Shown piece by piece: positions 7,984 to 16,883 of a stretch of 56,258 nt of DNA (the first letter of the stretch is position 1; every line of letters starts with the position of its first letter). The notes beneath the pieces are model-generated. The model had not been told where the DNA came from and searched no databases. It was given only the letters and a program-made list of their open reading frames with translations. Origin of the DNA: Crocinitomix sp. (lineage in GTDB: Bacteria; Bacteroidota; Bacteroidia; Flavobacteriales_D; Crocinitomicaceae); NCBI GenBank assembly GCA_030836155.1, contig JAURQI010000024.1, positions 1 through 56,258 of the forward strand, written 5' to 3'. Both the position numbers and the translations under genes were made by a program.

Positions 7984-8676
7984 ATGAAGCAAATACTATT
8001 GGTTGAAGATGAAGAAAGCCTAATTAATGTACTAACGTTGAACCTGGAAATGGAAGGCTACGATGTTGTCGTTGCAAAAACAGGTCAAGAGGCGTTGGAC
8101 AAATTTGATGAAGCTATTGATCTAGTCATTCTAGATGTAATGCTGCCAATTATTAACGGTTTTGACGTTTGCGCCAATCTCCGCAAAGAAAGTAAGGTGC
8201 CCATTCTTATGATCTCAGCAAAAGGAACACCAAATGATCGTATAACTGGACTGAAGGCGGGTGCAGATGATTATTTAGTAAAGCCTTTCAATTTAGAAGA
8301 ATTGTTGCTCCGAGTGGGTATTTTGATTGATCGCAATCAGAATAATAGCGATACGGAAATGAATCATTTTGATTTCGGGGGGAATGAGGTTGATTTCTTA
8401 ACCTATGAAGCAAAAACGGTTCATGGGGAAACCTTAACATTATCAAAACGAGAAGCAGCGTTGCTGAGATTACTAATTTCGAGAAAAAACGAGGTAGTTT
8501 CCAGAGACTATATACTCGATGAAATTTGGGGGAAAGATAAATTTCCGACCAGCCGAACGATTGATAATTACATCCTAAACTTTCGGAAATATTTTGAAAA
8601 AGAGCCGAGCAACCCGTTGTTTTTCAAGAATTTAAGAGGTGTGGGCTATAAGTTTGAAGCAAAAGATTCAGAATAA
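7984..8676 (+). CDS. OmpR/PhoB-family response regulator, no adjacent kinase
   Basis: 230 residues. The frame is open 24 codons earlier, but the receiver begins MKQILLVEDEES at 7984, right behind the promoter. The receiver (1-120) keeps the acidic pair (VEDEE), the phosphoacceptor Asp in DLVILDVMLP, the Ser/Thr switch (MISAKGT) and the Lys of YLVKPFN. Residues about 135-230 are a winged-helix DNA-binding domain with LSKREAALLRLLISR and the recognition-helix region SRTIDNYILNFRKYFE, ending RGVGYKF. It resembles the RprY-type regulators of Bacteroidota. No histidine kinase lies next to it, so its partner is elsewhere. It has its own terminator. Confidence 0.9.
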   Translation: MKQILLVEDEESLINVLTLNLEMEGYDVVVAKTGQEALDKFDEAIDLVILDVMLPIINGFDVCANLRKESKVPILMISAKGTPNDRITGLKAGADDYLVKPFNLEELLLRVGILIDRNQNNSDTEMNHFDFGGNEVDFLTYEAKTVHGETLTLSKREAALLRLLISRKNEVVSRDYILDEIWGKDKFPTSRTIDNYILNFRKYFEKEPSNPLFFKNLRGVGYKFEAKDSE

Positions 8677-8758
8677 AGACAACCCTTTTACAAAACCCTA
8701 CGTCTATACATACAGAAAGCAATTAATTTTGCTTCTGGTTTTAATTTCCTTGCACGGT

Positions 8759-8815
8759 AACCTGAAAAGAGATATGCTACCAAGACTATCAGTAAGCTCT
8801 TTTCAGGTTTTTTTT
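8759..8815 (+). terminator. Terminator of the response-regulator gene (long loop)
   Basis: A perfect 13-bp stem, 8759-8771 with 8797-8809, encloses a 25-nt loop and is followed by eight T residues (8808-8815). It lies 82 nt after the stop codon. Confidence 0.75.
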
Positions 8816-8822
8816 ATGGGAT

Positions 8823-8854
8823 AAAAAAAACGCCTCATCAGAGATGGGCGTTTT
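8823..8854 (-). terminator. Terminator of the pyrH-frr operon
   Basis: A 12-bp stem with one bulged T (arms 8827-8839 and 8843-8854) closes a 3-nt loop. On the minus strand the stem is followed by a run of eight T residues. It lies 22 nt after the frr stop. Confidence 0.8.
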
Positions 8855-8875
8855 CAATATTCTGTTCAAAAGACC

Positions 8876-9439
8876 TTATATGGTCATAATATCTTTTTCT
8901 TTGGCTTCTATTAAGCTATCAATTCTTGAAATAGAACTATCGGTCAGTTGCTGAACTTCATCTTCTAAAACACGAACACGGTCTTCAGCGAGTCCGTCAT
9001 TCTTCAATTTTTTCAATCCGTCATTTGCATCCTTACGATTGTTACGAATACTTACTTTGGCATTCTCTCCTTCGCTTTTTGCTTTTTTGACAAGGTCTTT
9101 GCGTCGTTCCTCTGTCAATACAGGCACATTGATAATAATGCTCTCCCCGTTGCTCTGCGGATTCAATCCTAAATTAGCATTGATGATACCCGTTGCGATG
9201 GCGTCAAGATTCGACTTATCCCAAGGTTGAACTGTTAGTGTTTTAGCATCAAGCGTATTCACCGTTGCTACTTGATTAAGTGGCGTTTGAGCTCCGTATG
9301 CTTCAACAGTTACGCTGTCTAGCATAGACGGCGTTGCTTTTCCAGCTCTAATTTTTTCTAGATTTGCTGAGAGGTGATCAATAGATTTTTGATTTCCTTC
9401 TTTTGCACCTTCGATTATGAATTCAATTTCGTCTTCCAT
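8876..9439 (-). CDS. frr: Ribosome recycling factor
   Basis: 187 residues from ATG at 9437-9439; an apparent earlier start at 9445 is only a TTG and is not needed. The protein shows the RRF core: LEKIRAGKATPSMLD, the VEAYGAQTPLNQVA strand block, LTVQPWDKSNLDAI, and LTEERRKDLVKKAKSEGENAKVSIR in the helical bundle. It splits post-termination ribosomes together with EF-G. It follows pyrH by 10 nt, the classic pyrH-frr pairing. Length matches the family (about 185). Confidence 0.95.
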   Translation of the reverse strand: MEDEIEFIIEGAKEGNQKSIDHLSANLEKIRAGKATPSMLDSVTVEAYGAQTPLNQVATVNTLDAKTLTVQPWDKSNLDAIATGIINANLGLNPQSNGESIIINVPVLTEERRKDLVKKAKSEGENAKVSIRNNRKDANDGLKKLKNDGLAEDRVRVLEDEVQQLTDSSISRIDSLIEAKEKDIMTI

Positions 9440-9449
9440 ATTCAAATTT

Positions 9450-10157
9450 TTATACCGTTACTAAAGTACCAATTTTTTCGCCCGATACGACTTTTTTCAA
9501 GTTTCCTTCTGTATTCATATCAAAAACGATGATTGGAACGTCATTCTCTTTACACAAAGTAAAAGCAGTCATATCCATTACGTTCAACCCTTTATTATAA
9601 GCGTCATCAAATGTAAGGCTACCATATTTTTGCGCATCAGGATTTTTCTCAGGATCAGATGTGTATATACCATCTACACGCGTACCTTTTAAAATAACAT
9701 CCGCATCCATTTCAATAGCTCTTAAGGCTGCGGCTGAATCAGTAGTGAAATAGGGATTACCAGTACCTGCTCCAAAAATAACAACGCGTCTTTTTTCTAG
9801 ATGACGCACAGCACGTCGTTTGATATAAGGTTCTGCAATTTCTTTCATTTCAATTGCCGATTGAAGACGAGTATATAAACCTTGTTTTTCCAAAGCAGCT
9901 TGCAAAGCCATACTATTAATCATGGTAGCTAGCATACCCATGTAATCTCCTTGTGTGCGATCCATTCCACCATCCTCTGCTTGCACGCCTCTAAAAATAT
10001 TACCACCACCAATAACGATTGCAATTTCGACACCTTCGTCATGGAGTTGTTTGATTTCCGTTGCATAATCATCCAAGCGGTTATTATCAATTCCAAACTG
10101 CTTATCGCCCATCAAAGCCTCTCCGCTTAATTTTAGAAGTATTCTCTTGTATTTCAT
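9450..10157 (-). CDS. pyrH: UMP kinase
   Basis: 235 residues of the amino-acid-kinase fold. Landmarks are [15 protein letters not shown] at the start (ATP-phosphate loop Lys and Gly), IGGGNIFRG for UMP and phosphate binding, [17 protein letters not shown], the [13 protein letters not shown] loop and the [18 protein letters not shown] motif near residues 160-180. It makes UDP from UMP in pyrimidine nucleotide synthesis. It forms an operon with frr downstream. Upstream, a terminator separates it from tsf, so pyrH-frr is probably transcribed on its own from the 130-nt gap. Confidence 0.96.
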   Translation of the reverse strand: MKYKRILLKLSGEALMGDKQFGIDNNRLDDYATEIKQLHDEGVEIAIVIGGGNIFRGVQAEDGGMDRTQGDYMGMLATMINSMALQAALEKQGLYTRLQSAIEMKEIAEPYIKRRAVRHLEKRRVVIFGAGTGNPYFTTDSAAALRAIEMDADVILKGTRVDGIYTSDPEKNPDAQKYGSLTFDDAYNKGLNVMDMTAFTLCKENDVPIIVFDMNTEGNLKKVVSGEKIGTLVTV

Positions 10158-10241
10158 ACTGTTAGCGTTAATTTGGCTGGCGATTCACAGAAACTCAACC
10201 TGATTTTCGCCTGAAAATTACTGGTTATTAAAAATAAAATC

Positions 10242-10275
10242 AAAAAAAAAGAGAGTTAAAAAACTCTCTTTTTTA
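10242..10275 (-). terminator. Terminator of the rplM-rpsI-rpsB-tsf operon
   Basis: GAGAGTT/AACTCTC stem (10251-10257 with 10262-10268), extended by A/T pairs to about 14 bp with a 4-nt A loop and a T run on both strands. It lies 14 nt past the tsf stop. Confidence 0.85.
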
Positions 10276-10288
10276 TAATTCAACTATT

Positions 10289-11119
10289 TTACTTTAAAGC
10301 GACTCGCTTAAAATCCTTGACAGTTAACCCTGACTCAGATTCATTTAGAAATTGCTCTACAGATTTTTTGTTGTCTTTGATAAACGGTTGGCTTAACAAA
10401 GTATTTTCTTTGAAGAACTTGTTCAATCGACCTTGAGCGATCTTGTCAGCCATCTCAGCTGGCTTTCCTTCTTGGATAGCCAATTCTTTTCCAACTTCCA
10501 ATTCGCGATCAATCGTAGACTGATCAACTTGGTCTTTGTTTAATGCGATAGGAGCCATTGCAGCAATTTGCATAGCCACTTGTCGACCAGCATCAGTAGC
10601 GGTATCAGAATCTTTCGTTAAACCAACGATAGATGCGATTTGGTTACCTGGGTGGTTATATACTACAACAGATTCAGCTTCGATAACATTTAAGTTAGTC
10701 AATTCTAGTTTCTCACCGATAACACCTATTTGCTCTGTTAATTTCTCTTCAACAGTCAATTTATCATCAAATTGAGAAGCTACGAAATCTTCTACTGAAT
10801 TTACTCCGTTAGCGATTGCAGCATCAACTAAGCTATCAACAAATGCGTAATAATCACTGTTTTTAGCTACGAAGTCAGTCTCACAGCTCAAAGAAAGGAT
10901 AATTCCTTTTTTGTTACCGTCAACTGTCTTTGCAATAACAAGACCTTCTTTAGTCTCATTGTCTCCTCTTTTGGCAGCAACTTTTTGTCCTTTTTTACGC
11001 AACAAATCAATTGCCGTCTCCATATCCCCTTCTGCTTCAACAAGTGCTTTTTTGCAATCCATCATGCCTGCACCTGTTTTTTTTCTAAGCTCGTTTACGA
11101 GTGAAGCTGTAACTTTCAT
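10289..11119 (-). CDS. tsf: Elongation factor Ts
   Basis: 276 residues. The N-terminal UBA-like domain has the signature LRKKTGAGMMDCKKALVE, followed by KKGQKVAAKRGDNETKEG, and the core shows SCETDFVAKN, the segment that contacts EF-Tu and drives GDP release. The C-terminal part with LLSQPFIKDNKKSVEQFL closes the protein. Length is usual for Bacteroidota. It is the last gene of the ribosomal cluster, 23 nt after rpsB, and is followed by a strong terminator. Confidence 0.97.
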   Translation of the reverse strand: MKVTASLVNELRKKTGAGMMDCKKALVEAEGDMETAIDLLRKKGQKVAAKRGDNETKEGLVIAKTVDGNKKGIILSLSCETDFVAKNSDYYAFVDSLVDAAIANGVNSVEDFVASQFDDKLTVEEKLTEQIGVIGEKLELTNLNVIEAESVVVYNHPGNQIASIVGLTKDSDTATDAGRQVAMQIAAMAPIALNKDQVDQSTIDRELEVGKELAIQEGKPAEMADKIAQGRLNKFFKENTLLSQPFIKDNKKSVEQFLNESESGLTVKDFKRVALK

Positions 11120-11142
11120 TTCTTTCTTATTTAACGTTTTCG

Positions 11143-11907
11143 TTATTTTTTTTCTTCAACTACCTCTTCTTTGTCTTTGGCAGCTTTTTCTTTTGATGCT
11201 TTCGCTTTTTCTTTTGAGTTTTTACGCTCTTCTAATCCTTCATTGATAGCCGCAGCCACTTTTGACAAGATAACGTCAATTGATTGTGTTGCATCATCGT
11301 TTGCCGGAATTACGAAATCGATATCTCTTGGATCAGAGTTTGTATCAACCATTGCGAAAGTAGGAATGTTCAATTTGTTCGCTTCTTTTACTGCAATGTG
11401 TTCTTTTAAAACGTCGATTACGAATACAGCAGCAGGAACACGCGTCATGTCAGCAATTGTACCGTAGTTTTTATCCAACTTCGCACGCGTTCTTGACAAT
11501 TGAAGACGCTCTCTTTTAGAAAGAGTATTCAATGTCCCGTCTTCACCCATCTTATCGATCGAAGTCATTTTTCGGATCGCCTTTCGGATTGTTCCAAAGT
11601 TGGTTAACATTCCTCCAGACCAACGCTCAACAACGTAAGGCATACGTGTTGGCTTAATATGTTGTTCAAGAATATCTTTAGCTTGTTTTTTCGTCGCTAC
11701 GAAAAGAATTTTCTTTCCTGATTTTGCGATTTGCTTCATTGCCGCACACGCTTGGTCTAGTTGTGCGATCGTTTTATTCAAATCAATAATGTGGATACCT
11801 TTTTTCTCAGTAAAGATATATGGAGCCATATATGGGTTCCATTTTCTTTTCAAGTGTCCGAAATGTACTCCGGCTTCTAATAATTCTTCAAATGTTGCTC
11901 TTGCCAT
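11143..11907 (-). CDS. rpsB: 30S ribosomal protein S2
   Basis: 254 residues. S2 landmarks: LLEAGVHFGHLKRKWNPYM, IIDLNKTIAQLDQA, LFVATKKQAKDIL, ERWSGGMLTNFGTI, PAAVFVIDVLKEHIAVKEA and MVDTNSDPRDIDFVIPANDDA. The last 35 residues are a Lys/Glu-rich tail (KAKASKEKAAKDKEEVVEEKK) that varies in the family. It sits in the Bacteroidota order rplM-rpsI-rpsB-tsf, but a 194-nt palindrome-rich gap separates it from rpsI (see separate entry), suggesting its own regulation. Confidence 0.97.
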   Translation of the reverse strand: MARATFEELLEAGVHFGHLKRKWNPYMAPYIFTEKKGIHIIDLNKTIAQLDQACAAMKQIAKSGKKILFVATKKQAKDILEQHIKPTRMPYVVERWSGGMLTNFGTIRKAIRKMTSIDKMGEDGTLNTLSKRERLQLSRTRAKLDKNYGTIADMTRVPAAVFVIDVLKEHIAVKEANKLNIPTFAMVDTNSDPRDIDFVIPANDDATQSIDVILSKVAAAINEGLEERKNSKEKAKASKEKAAKDKEEVVEEKK

Positions 11908-12101
11908 TTTTTTGTTTTTTACTCCTTCTCAAATCTTGAGAAGAATGTTTACTTTCTTTTTACTTTCTAACCCCGACTCTACGGGACACTTTTTCCAAAG
12001 CAACCGGCAAGTAGTACAAGCTTCGATACATCGAATCAAGTAATCTTGACAGTTTAGATACTAAACGGTGATTCCAATTCGGAATCGGTTGGGCGCAAAT
12101 A
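11908..12101 (-). promoter_or_regulatory. Structured rpsI-rpsB intergenic region: likely rpsB leader
   Basis: This 194-nt gap holds at least five exact short palindromes, each able to form a hairpin: 12070-12086 (6-bp stem), 12052-12066 (6 bp), 12036-12049 (5 bp), 12022-12035 (6 bp) and 11926-11942 (7 bp). A weaker CCCG/CGGG pair lies at 11972-11985. The first lies 15 nt after the rpsI stop; the last lies 18 nt before the rpsB ATG. None is followed by a good T run, so they do not look like a simple terminator. Autogenous control by S2 is a reasonable inference, since S2 leaders exist in other phyla, but I cannot match this to a named motif. Confidence 0.5.
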
Positions 12102-12488
12102 TTAACGCTTCGAGAATTGGAATTTCTTTCTCGCTTTTTTCTGCCCTGGTTTCTTTCTTTCAACCATTCTGGAATCTCTAGTCATGAGACCCTCAGCTTT
12201 AAGTAGAGGTTTGTTATCTTCAGAAATCTCAACCAATGCTCGAGAAATACCCAAACGCAATGCTTCCGCTTGACCATTCACTCCACCACCATCGATATTT
12301 GCAACAACATCATATTGACCTATAGTCTCTGTTAATGCAAATGGTTGGTTGATTTTTTCCAATAGAACAGGAGTTTTGAAGTAATTAGATGCTTCTCTCT
12401 TGTTCACTGTAACTTTCCCCGTACCTTCTGAAAGGTAAACTCTGGCAACTGCAGTCTTTCTTCTACCCAATTTATTAATTACAGTCAT
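12102..12488 (-). CDS. rpsI: 30S ribosomal protein S9
   Basis: 128 residues, the usual length. It begins [17 protein letters not shown], has [16 protein letters not shown] and the [22 protein letters not shown] block, and ends in the basic tail [14 protein letters not shown], whose last residues reach the P-site tRNA. It starts 4 nt after rplM ends, the conserved L13-S9 pair. It is followed by the palindrome-rich gap before rpsB. Confidence 0.97.
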   Translation of the reverse strand: MTVINKLGRRKTAVARVYLSEGTGKVTVNKREASNYFKTPVLLEKINQPFALTETIGQYDVVANIDGGGVNGQAEALRLGISRALVEISEDNKPLLKAEGLMTRDSRMVERKKPGQKKARKKFQFSKR

Positions 12489-12492
12489 ATGC

Positions 12493-12948
12493 TTATTTAA
12501 TTGAATCCAATTTAATTGCTTGTGGCTTTTGTGCCTCGTGGTTGTGCTCTGAACCTACACATACCTTTAAGTTTGTGTATAAAGCATTCCCTAGCTTATT
12601 TTTTGGCAACATTCCTTTTACCGCCTTTTCTACAAGACGCTCAGGATGTTTGTCCATAATTTGACGCGCAGTTAAAATACGCTGTCCTCCAGGGTAACCC
12701 GTGTGACGGATGTATTGTTTTGTATCCATCTTATCTCCGGATAAAACAATTTTTTCTGCATTAATAACGATCACGTTATCTCCGCAGTCCGCATGTGGGG
12801 TAAAATTTGGCTTGTGCTTCCCTCTAATAAGGTATGCTACTTTACTCGCCAAACGACCAAGCGTTTCTCCTTCAGCATCTACCAACAACCACTTTTTATT
12901 GGCTGTTTCTTTGTTGCTAGAAACTGTTTTGTAGCTTAATGTATCCAC
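12493..12948 (-). CDS. rplM: 50S ribosomal protein L13
   Basis: 151 residues. Landmarks: [46 protein letters not shown], the [12 protein letters not shown] loop and the [13 protein letters not shown] motif. The N-terminal 15 residues extend slightly beyond the core, as usual for Bacteroidota. It is the first gene of rplM-rpsI-rpsB-tsf and is preceded by a textbook promoter (12996-13026) and a short leader hairpin (12979-12992). Confidence 0.97.
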   Translation of the reverse strand: MDTLSYKTVSSNKETANKKWLLVDAEGETLGRLASKVAYLIRGKHKPNFTPHADCGDNVIVINAEKIVLSGDKMDTKQYIRHTGYPGGQRILTARQIMDKHPERLVEKAVKGMLPKNKLGNALYTNLKVCVGSEHNHEAQKPQAIKLDSIK

Positions 12949-12978
12949 TATAATTGTATTTTTAGTTTATATAATATT

Positions 12979-12992
12979 CCCCCAAAAAGGGG
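12979..12992 (-). promoter_or_regulatory. GC hairpin at the 5' end of the rplM leader
   Basis: CCCC/GGGG arms with an A/T-only 5-6-nt loop lie just downstream of the predicted start site, at the very 5' end of the rplM mRNA. It may stabilise the message or act in L13 feedback; the latter is inference. Confidence 0.4.
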
Positions 12993-12995
12993 CTG

Positions 12996-13026
12996 CAAAT
13001 GTACGACGTTTAATTTTATTAACAAA
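12996..13026 (-). promoter_or_regulatory. rplM promoter, textbook Bacteroidota type
   Basis: On the minus strand: TTTG (13023-13026), a 19-nt spacer, then TACATTTG (12996-13003), a perfect TAnnTTTG. This exact arrangement is the consensus for the primary sigma factor of this phylum. Confidence 0.85.
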
Positions 13027-13057
13027 GATTCTGTGGAAAAAAATAAAATCTAATCCC

Positions 13058-13093
13058 TTTGCCCTCCTATTCAGATAGTCTTTCGTATTTTTG
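13058..13093 (+). promoter_or_regulatory. purF promoter
   Basis: TATTTTTG at 13086-13093 is a perfect -7 box; TTTG at 13058-13061 lies 24 nt upstream, somewhat longer than the usual 19-23. The leader to the ATG at 13122 would be about 24 nt. Confidence 0.5.
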
Positions 13094-13121
13094 CATTGCA
13101 AATTTAACCGTTTTTCGCTTC

Positions 13122-15023
13122 ATGAGTGACGCTATCAAACACGAATGTGGAATTGCCCTTCTCAGGCTCAAAAAACCACTAGAATTTTATCTCCAAAAAT
13201 ATGGGACTGCATTTTATGGCCTAAATAAAATGTACCTCCTAATGGAAAAGCAGCATAACCGGGGGCAAGACGGTGCTGGATTGGCTAATATCAAATTGGA
13301 TATGGATCCAGGAGAACGCTACATCAGTCGTGTTCGATCTATAGACCCGAAGCCTATTCAAGATATCTTCAAAAGGGTTAATAGTCGCTTTTCAGAGATT
13401 GAAGAAAAAGATCCTGCGCTTTTAAAGGACATCGACTACTTGAAAAAGAACGCTGGATTTACAGGAGAGTTGTTTCTTGGCCATTTACGGTATGGGACTT
13501 TTGGTCGTAACTCAATTGAAAGCTGCCATCCATTCCTTCGCCAGAATAACTGGCAAACACGTAGTTTGATCGTAGCAGGTAATTTTAACTTGACCAATAA
13601 CGATGAGTTATTTAAACTCCTTTTAAAGCTGGGTCAACATCCAAAAGAGCAATCAGATACGGTTACCGTATTAGAGAAAATTGGACATTTCCTCGATGAG
13701 GAAAATGCAAACCTTTATGACCAGTATAAACCAAATGGTTACTCGAATAGAGATGTCTATAATCTAATCGGTCAGAACTTAGATATTGGTGGTATTCTCA
13801 GAAAATCATCTGAAGTTTGGGATGGTGGTTACGCCATGTGTGGATTAATGGGACACGGTGATGCTTTTGTACTGCGTGACCCTTCTGGAATTCGACCTGC
13901 TTTTTGGTATGAAGACGATGAAATCTGTGTCGTTACTTCGGAAAGACCGGTGATTCAAACCGCTTTTAATGTTAAAATTAACGATGTTAAGGAGCTAACA
14001 CCTGGACATGCTCTAATTATTAAAAAAGATGGTACGATCACTGAGGAGAAAATCAATGAACCACGCGAATTAAAACAGTGTTCATTTGAGCGCATCTATT
14101 TTTCTCGTCCGGGTGATAAAGATATCTATAACGAACGAAAAGAATTAGGTAAACTTTTAGTGGACGCCACAATTAAGGCCATTGATGAAGATGTCGATGG
14201 TTCGGTCTTTTCTTATATTCCAAACTCTGCAGAAACAGCATTTTTCGGCCTTGTAAAAGGTTTGGAGAAATATCAAAACAAAGTGAAATTTGATTTGATA
14301 AAATCAGCCGGAGATCAGCTTTCAGATGAAGATTTGCATAAAATCTTAGCGAAGCGAACGCGTGTTGAGAAAATCGCTATAAAAGACACGAAGCTCAGAA
14401 CATTTATCACACAGGATGATGGACGTGATGACTTGGTGGCACACGTCTATGATATCACATATGGTACTGTCTACGAAAAGAAAGACAACCTTGTTGTTGT
14501 TGATGACTCTATTGTAAGGGGAACTACTTTAAAGAAAAGCATCCTCCGTATATTGGACAGATTAGACCCTAAATGCATAGTAGTCGTATCTAGCGCTCCT
14601 CAAATTCGTTATCCGGATTGTTACGGTATTGATATGGCAAAAATGGGTGATTTTATTGCTTTTGTTGCTGCTATTGAATTGCTCAAAGACACAAACCAAG
14701 AGCATATTATCAACAACACATACGAAAAGTGTAAAGCGCAAGAAGGGCTAAAAAAAGAAGAAATTCAAAACTATGTGCGTGATATTTATGCACCGTTTAC
14801 ACCTGAAGAAATATCAGATAAGATTGCGAAACTTTTGACACCTCCAGAAATCAAGGCAGAAGTTAAAATCGTCTATCAAAGCATTGAAAACTTGCATAAG
14901 GCTTGCCCTAATCACCTCGGAGATTGGTATTTCACTGGAAATTACCCAACACCAGGTGGTAACAAGGTTGTCAACAAAGCGTTCATCAATTACGTTGAAG
15001 GCAGTAACGAACGTGCCTACTAA
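13122..15023 (+). CDS. purF: Amidophosphoribosyltransferase
   Basis: 633 residues from ATG 13122. The frame opens earlier, but only with a TTG at 13059, upstream of the promoter -7 box. The glutamine amidotransferase half has Cys at residue 9 (IKHECGIALLRL), EKQHNRGQDGAG and LGHLRYGTFG. The phosphoribosyltransferase half shows the PRPP loop VVVDDSIVRGTTLK near residues 460-475 and SAPQIRYPDCYGIDM. The enzyme commits PRPP to purine synthesis. The active Cys is not at position 2, so no short propeptide is cleaved in the Bacillus manner; this longer form with inserts is typical of Bacteroidota. It is monocistronic, convergent with the following membrane-protein gene. Confidence 0.95.
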   Translation: MSDAIKHECGIALLRLKKPLEFYLQKYGTAFYGLNKMYLLMEKQHNRGQDGAGLANIKLDMDPGERYISRVRSIDPKPIQDIFKRVNSRFSEIEEKDPALLKDIDYLKKNAGFTGELFLGHLRYGTFGRNSIESCHPFLRQNNWQTRSLIVAGNFNLTNNDELFKLLLKLGQHPKEQSDTVTVLEKIGHFLDEENANLYDQYKPNGYSNRDVYNLIGQNLDIGGILRKSSEVWDGGYAMCGLMGHGDAFVLRDPSGIRPAFWYEDDEICVVTSERPVIQTAFNVKINDVKELTPGHALIIKKDGTITEEKINEPRELKQCSFERIYFSRPGDKDIYNERKELGKLLVDATIKAIDEDVDGSVFSYIPNSAETAFFGLVKGLEKYQNKVKFDLIKSAGDQLSDEDLHKILAKRTRVEKIAIKDTKLRTFITQDDGRDDLVAHVYDITYGTVYEKKDNLVVVDDSIVRGTTLKKSILRILDRLDPKCIVVVSSAPQIRYPDCYGIDMAKMGDFIAFVAAIELLKDTNQEHIINNTYEKCKAQEGLKKEEIQNYVRDIYAPFTPEEISDKIAKLLTPPEIKAEVKIVYQSIENLHKACPNHLGDWYFTGNYPTPGGNKVVNKAFINYVEGSNERAY

Positions 15024-15029
15024 GACCAA

Positions 15030-15665
15030 CTATTTGTCGTTTTGAATACGTTTCATCAAGAATTGATGACTAAATAAATCAAAACCAATCTTCAGTAATA
15101 CGAAGATAATGAGTAACCATGTATCACTAAATCTGAAAGTGATTGCGATGATAGCGATTATCATGGTTAATGCTAGGATTAGAGTGTTTTGAAGCACATT
15201 TGCAAACCCATATTTTCTCTCCGTAAAATTCAAATAGCGTCTCGGCATGTAAAAGCTGAATTGGTCCATCATGTGGTAAGCGAGTAACATGACAGGAAAT
15301 AGCAACCACAATTCTTCGGCAGCAAAAGTCCCAATTTCTGATTTGAAAGCTGACCAACTCATTCCGTTTAGCTCTGTCAATACGCCATGAAAAGCATAGG
15401 ATTCCAAAAAAAAGATAATTAAAAAATGTGGAATGATAAGCACGAATAGAAAAGGTGGAATCTTCTTTACATTTCCTTGATTTGCCACCCATAAATACCG
15501 TCGAACAAATAGCAATTGACCGACAAATTGATCAATTAAATAATAAATACCGATGATCAGGATTGACCAATCAAAAAAGAAATAACCCGCAAACGGCAAT
15601 ACCAACTCGAAAAGGTATTGCTGAACAATTGGGTTTCTTAATTTTTTCTTTTGTTCAATTAACAC
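15030..15665 (-). CDS. Hypothetical multi-pass membrane protein, GTG start coupled to upstream TPR gene
   Basis: 211 residues with five to six hydrophobic helices, at about 18-48 (two close together), 68-86, 118-132, 155-175 and 179-197, plus a basic C-terminus. The start is GTG at 15663-15665, sharing one base with the TAG stop of the upstream gene, a sign of translational reinitiation; no ATG lies near. I do not recognise the family with certainty. The FFFDWSILIIGIYYLIDQ pattern recalls small uncharacterised Bacteroidota membrane families. It probably works with the TPR lipoprotein because the two are coupled, but no function can be given. Confidence 0.65.
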   Translation of the reverse strand: MLIEQKKKLRNPIVQQYLFELVLPFAGYFFFDWSILIIGIYYLIDQFVGQLLFVRRYLWVANQGNVKKIPPFLFVLIIPHFLIIFFLESYAFHGVLTELNGMSWSAFKSEIGTFAAEELWLLFPVMLLAYHMMDQFSFYMPRRYLNFTERKYGFANVLQNTLILALTMIIAIIAITFRFSDTWLLIIFVLLKIGFDLFSHQFLMKRIQNDK

Positions 15666-16705
15666 TACCGCAAACTGTTCAAGTTATCCTTTGCCAGCTG
15701 AAAATCCGGATTGGCATCAATCGCTTTTTGATAATACTTTTTCGCATTCGGAATATCTCCACTTAGCTCATAGGCAAGGCCCAGATTATTATAGGCTTGG
15801 AAGTACATTGGATCACGATCTGTTGCCAATATAAGATAATGAATAGCGCTATCAAGTTTCTCCGTTAAGACCAAGTGAATATAGCCTTGGTTATAATAAG
15901 GATCGGCCCAAGTCGAGTCAATTGCATTTATTTTTTTGTAAGCTGTTAAAGCCTGATCAACTTCTCCTCGCGTTTGGTGATACATTCCAATATTATACCA
16001 AGCTTCTTGACTTTCAGGATAAATATCCAAGGCTGAATTATAATACTCCAAGGCTAAATCAGACTTGATTTGATCATACATCACACCCATTTCGATATAA
16101 GCTGAATAATAGTCAGGATCTTGCTCAACCGTTGTTTGAAATGAGGAAACTGCTCTATCCCAACTCTCTTTTCTTCCGGTATCATAATAATCCGTTCGGT
16201 AAATAATTCCTCTCATGAAATAAGCTTCCGCCAAATTCGGGTTGATTTCAAGTGCTGTACTAATATGCGCATTTGCAGCCGCTGGATTATCTAAAAGGGC
16301 GTATAGCTTACTCAATCCGATTAGTGCTCCTGTATTCGCGGTATCTTTTTCTAAGATATACTCATAATGAAATTTACTGGTATCAAGATTAGTCATGGAA
16401 AGGTGCAAGTTCGCGTACATTAATCTGGCATCCATATTCACAGAGTCTAAGCGCAAGGCCTGCTCAAGATCATATTTAGACTGAGGAACATCTCCTTTTG
16501 CTAATAAAAAAACTGCTCGCTTATATCTCCAATCAGAGCTTTTTGGATTAGCGTCTACCTTTTGATTAAAATAAGTCATTGAGTCGATTGCAACTACCGT
16601 GTCAATCTGATTACTTTCTTCAGCCACCAGTTCCTCTGCTACACCTGAGCAAGAAAAAAAGAAAAATATAAAACTTAAAATTGCCAAGAATTGCTTCATG
16701 ATCAT
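15665..16705 (-). CDS. TPR-repeat lipoprotein
   Basis: 346 residues (344 if the ATG at 16699 is used). The N-terminus has a hydrophobic stretch of Phe/Leu/Ile ending FFFFSCSG, which fits a lipobox with the Cys near residue 19. From about residue 55 to the end there are about eight TPR units of 34 residues, recognisable by A..(G).A..YY..A...P (for example AYNNLGLAYELSGDIPNAK and AYIEMGVMYDQIKSDLALE). Such repeats scaffold protein complexes; as a lipoprotein it would face the periplasm. It forms an overlapping pair with the membrane protein downstream and is divergent from sdaA. The partner is unknown. Confidence 0.8.
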   Translation of the reverse strand: MIMKQFLAILSFIFFFFSCSGVAEELVAEESNQIDTVVAIDSMTYFNQKVDANPKSSDWRYKRAVFLLAKGDVPQSKYDLEQALRLDSVNMDARLMYANLHLSMTNLDTSKFHYEYILEKDTANTGALIGLSKLYALLDNPAAANAHISTALEINPNLAEAYFMRGIIYRTDYYDTGRKESWDRAVSSFQTTVEQDPDYYSAYIEMGVMYDQIKSDLALEYYNSALDIYPESQEAWYNIGMYHQTRGEVDQALTAYKKINAIDSTWADPYYNQGYIHLVLTEKLDSAIHYLILATDRDPMYFQAYNNLGLAYELSGDIPNAKKYYQKAIDANPDFQLAKDNLNSLR

Positions 16706-16883
16706 ATTGATTTTTGGCGTAAAAATAAGACATTATATTCATCTCGCTGTACTTATTTATTGAATGGTAGGGAACAACAAGTGAACGGAAGAGTTAAAAA
16801 GGATTGAAGACCTAAAATATTTCCAAGAAGAAGCAGTAAAATTCAAATGAATTAAACGTAAATTTACCCACTTAAATTAGATA

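Noticed and set aside
9440..9445. Earlier TTG start for frr, adding two residues
   Set aside because: An ATG at 9437-9439 gives the normal RRF start.
11926..12086. Possible CRISPR array in the palindrome-rich rpsI-rpsB gap
   Set aside because: The palindromes differ in sequence and are not direct repeats with spacers; no cas gene is near.
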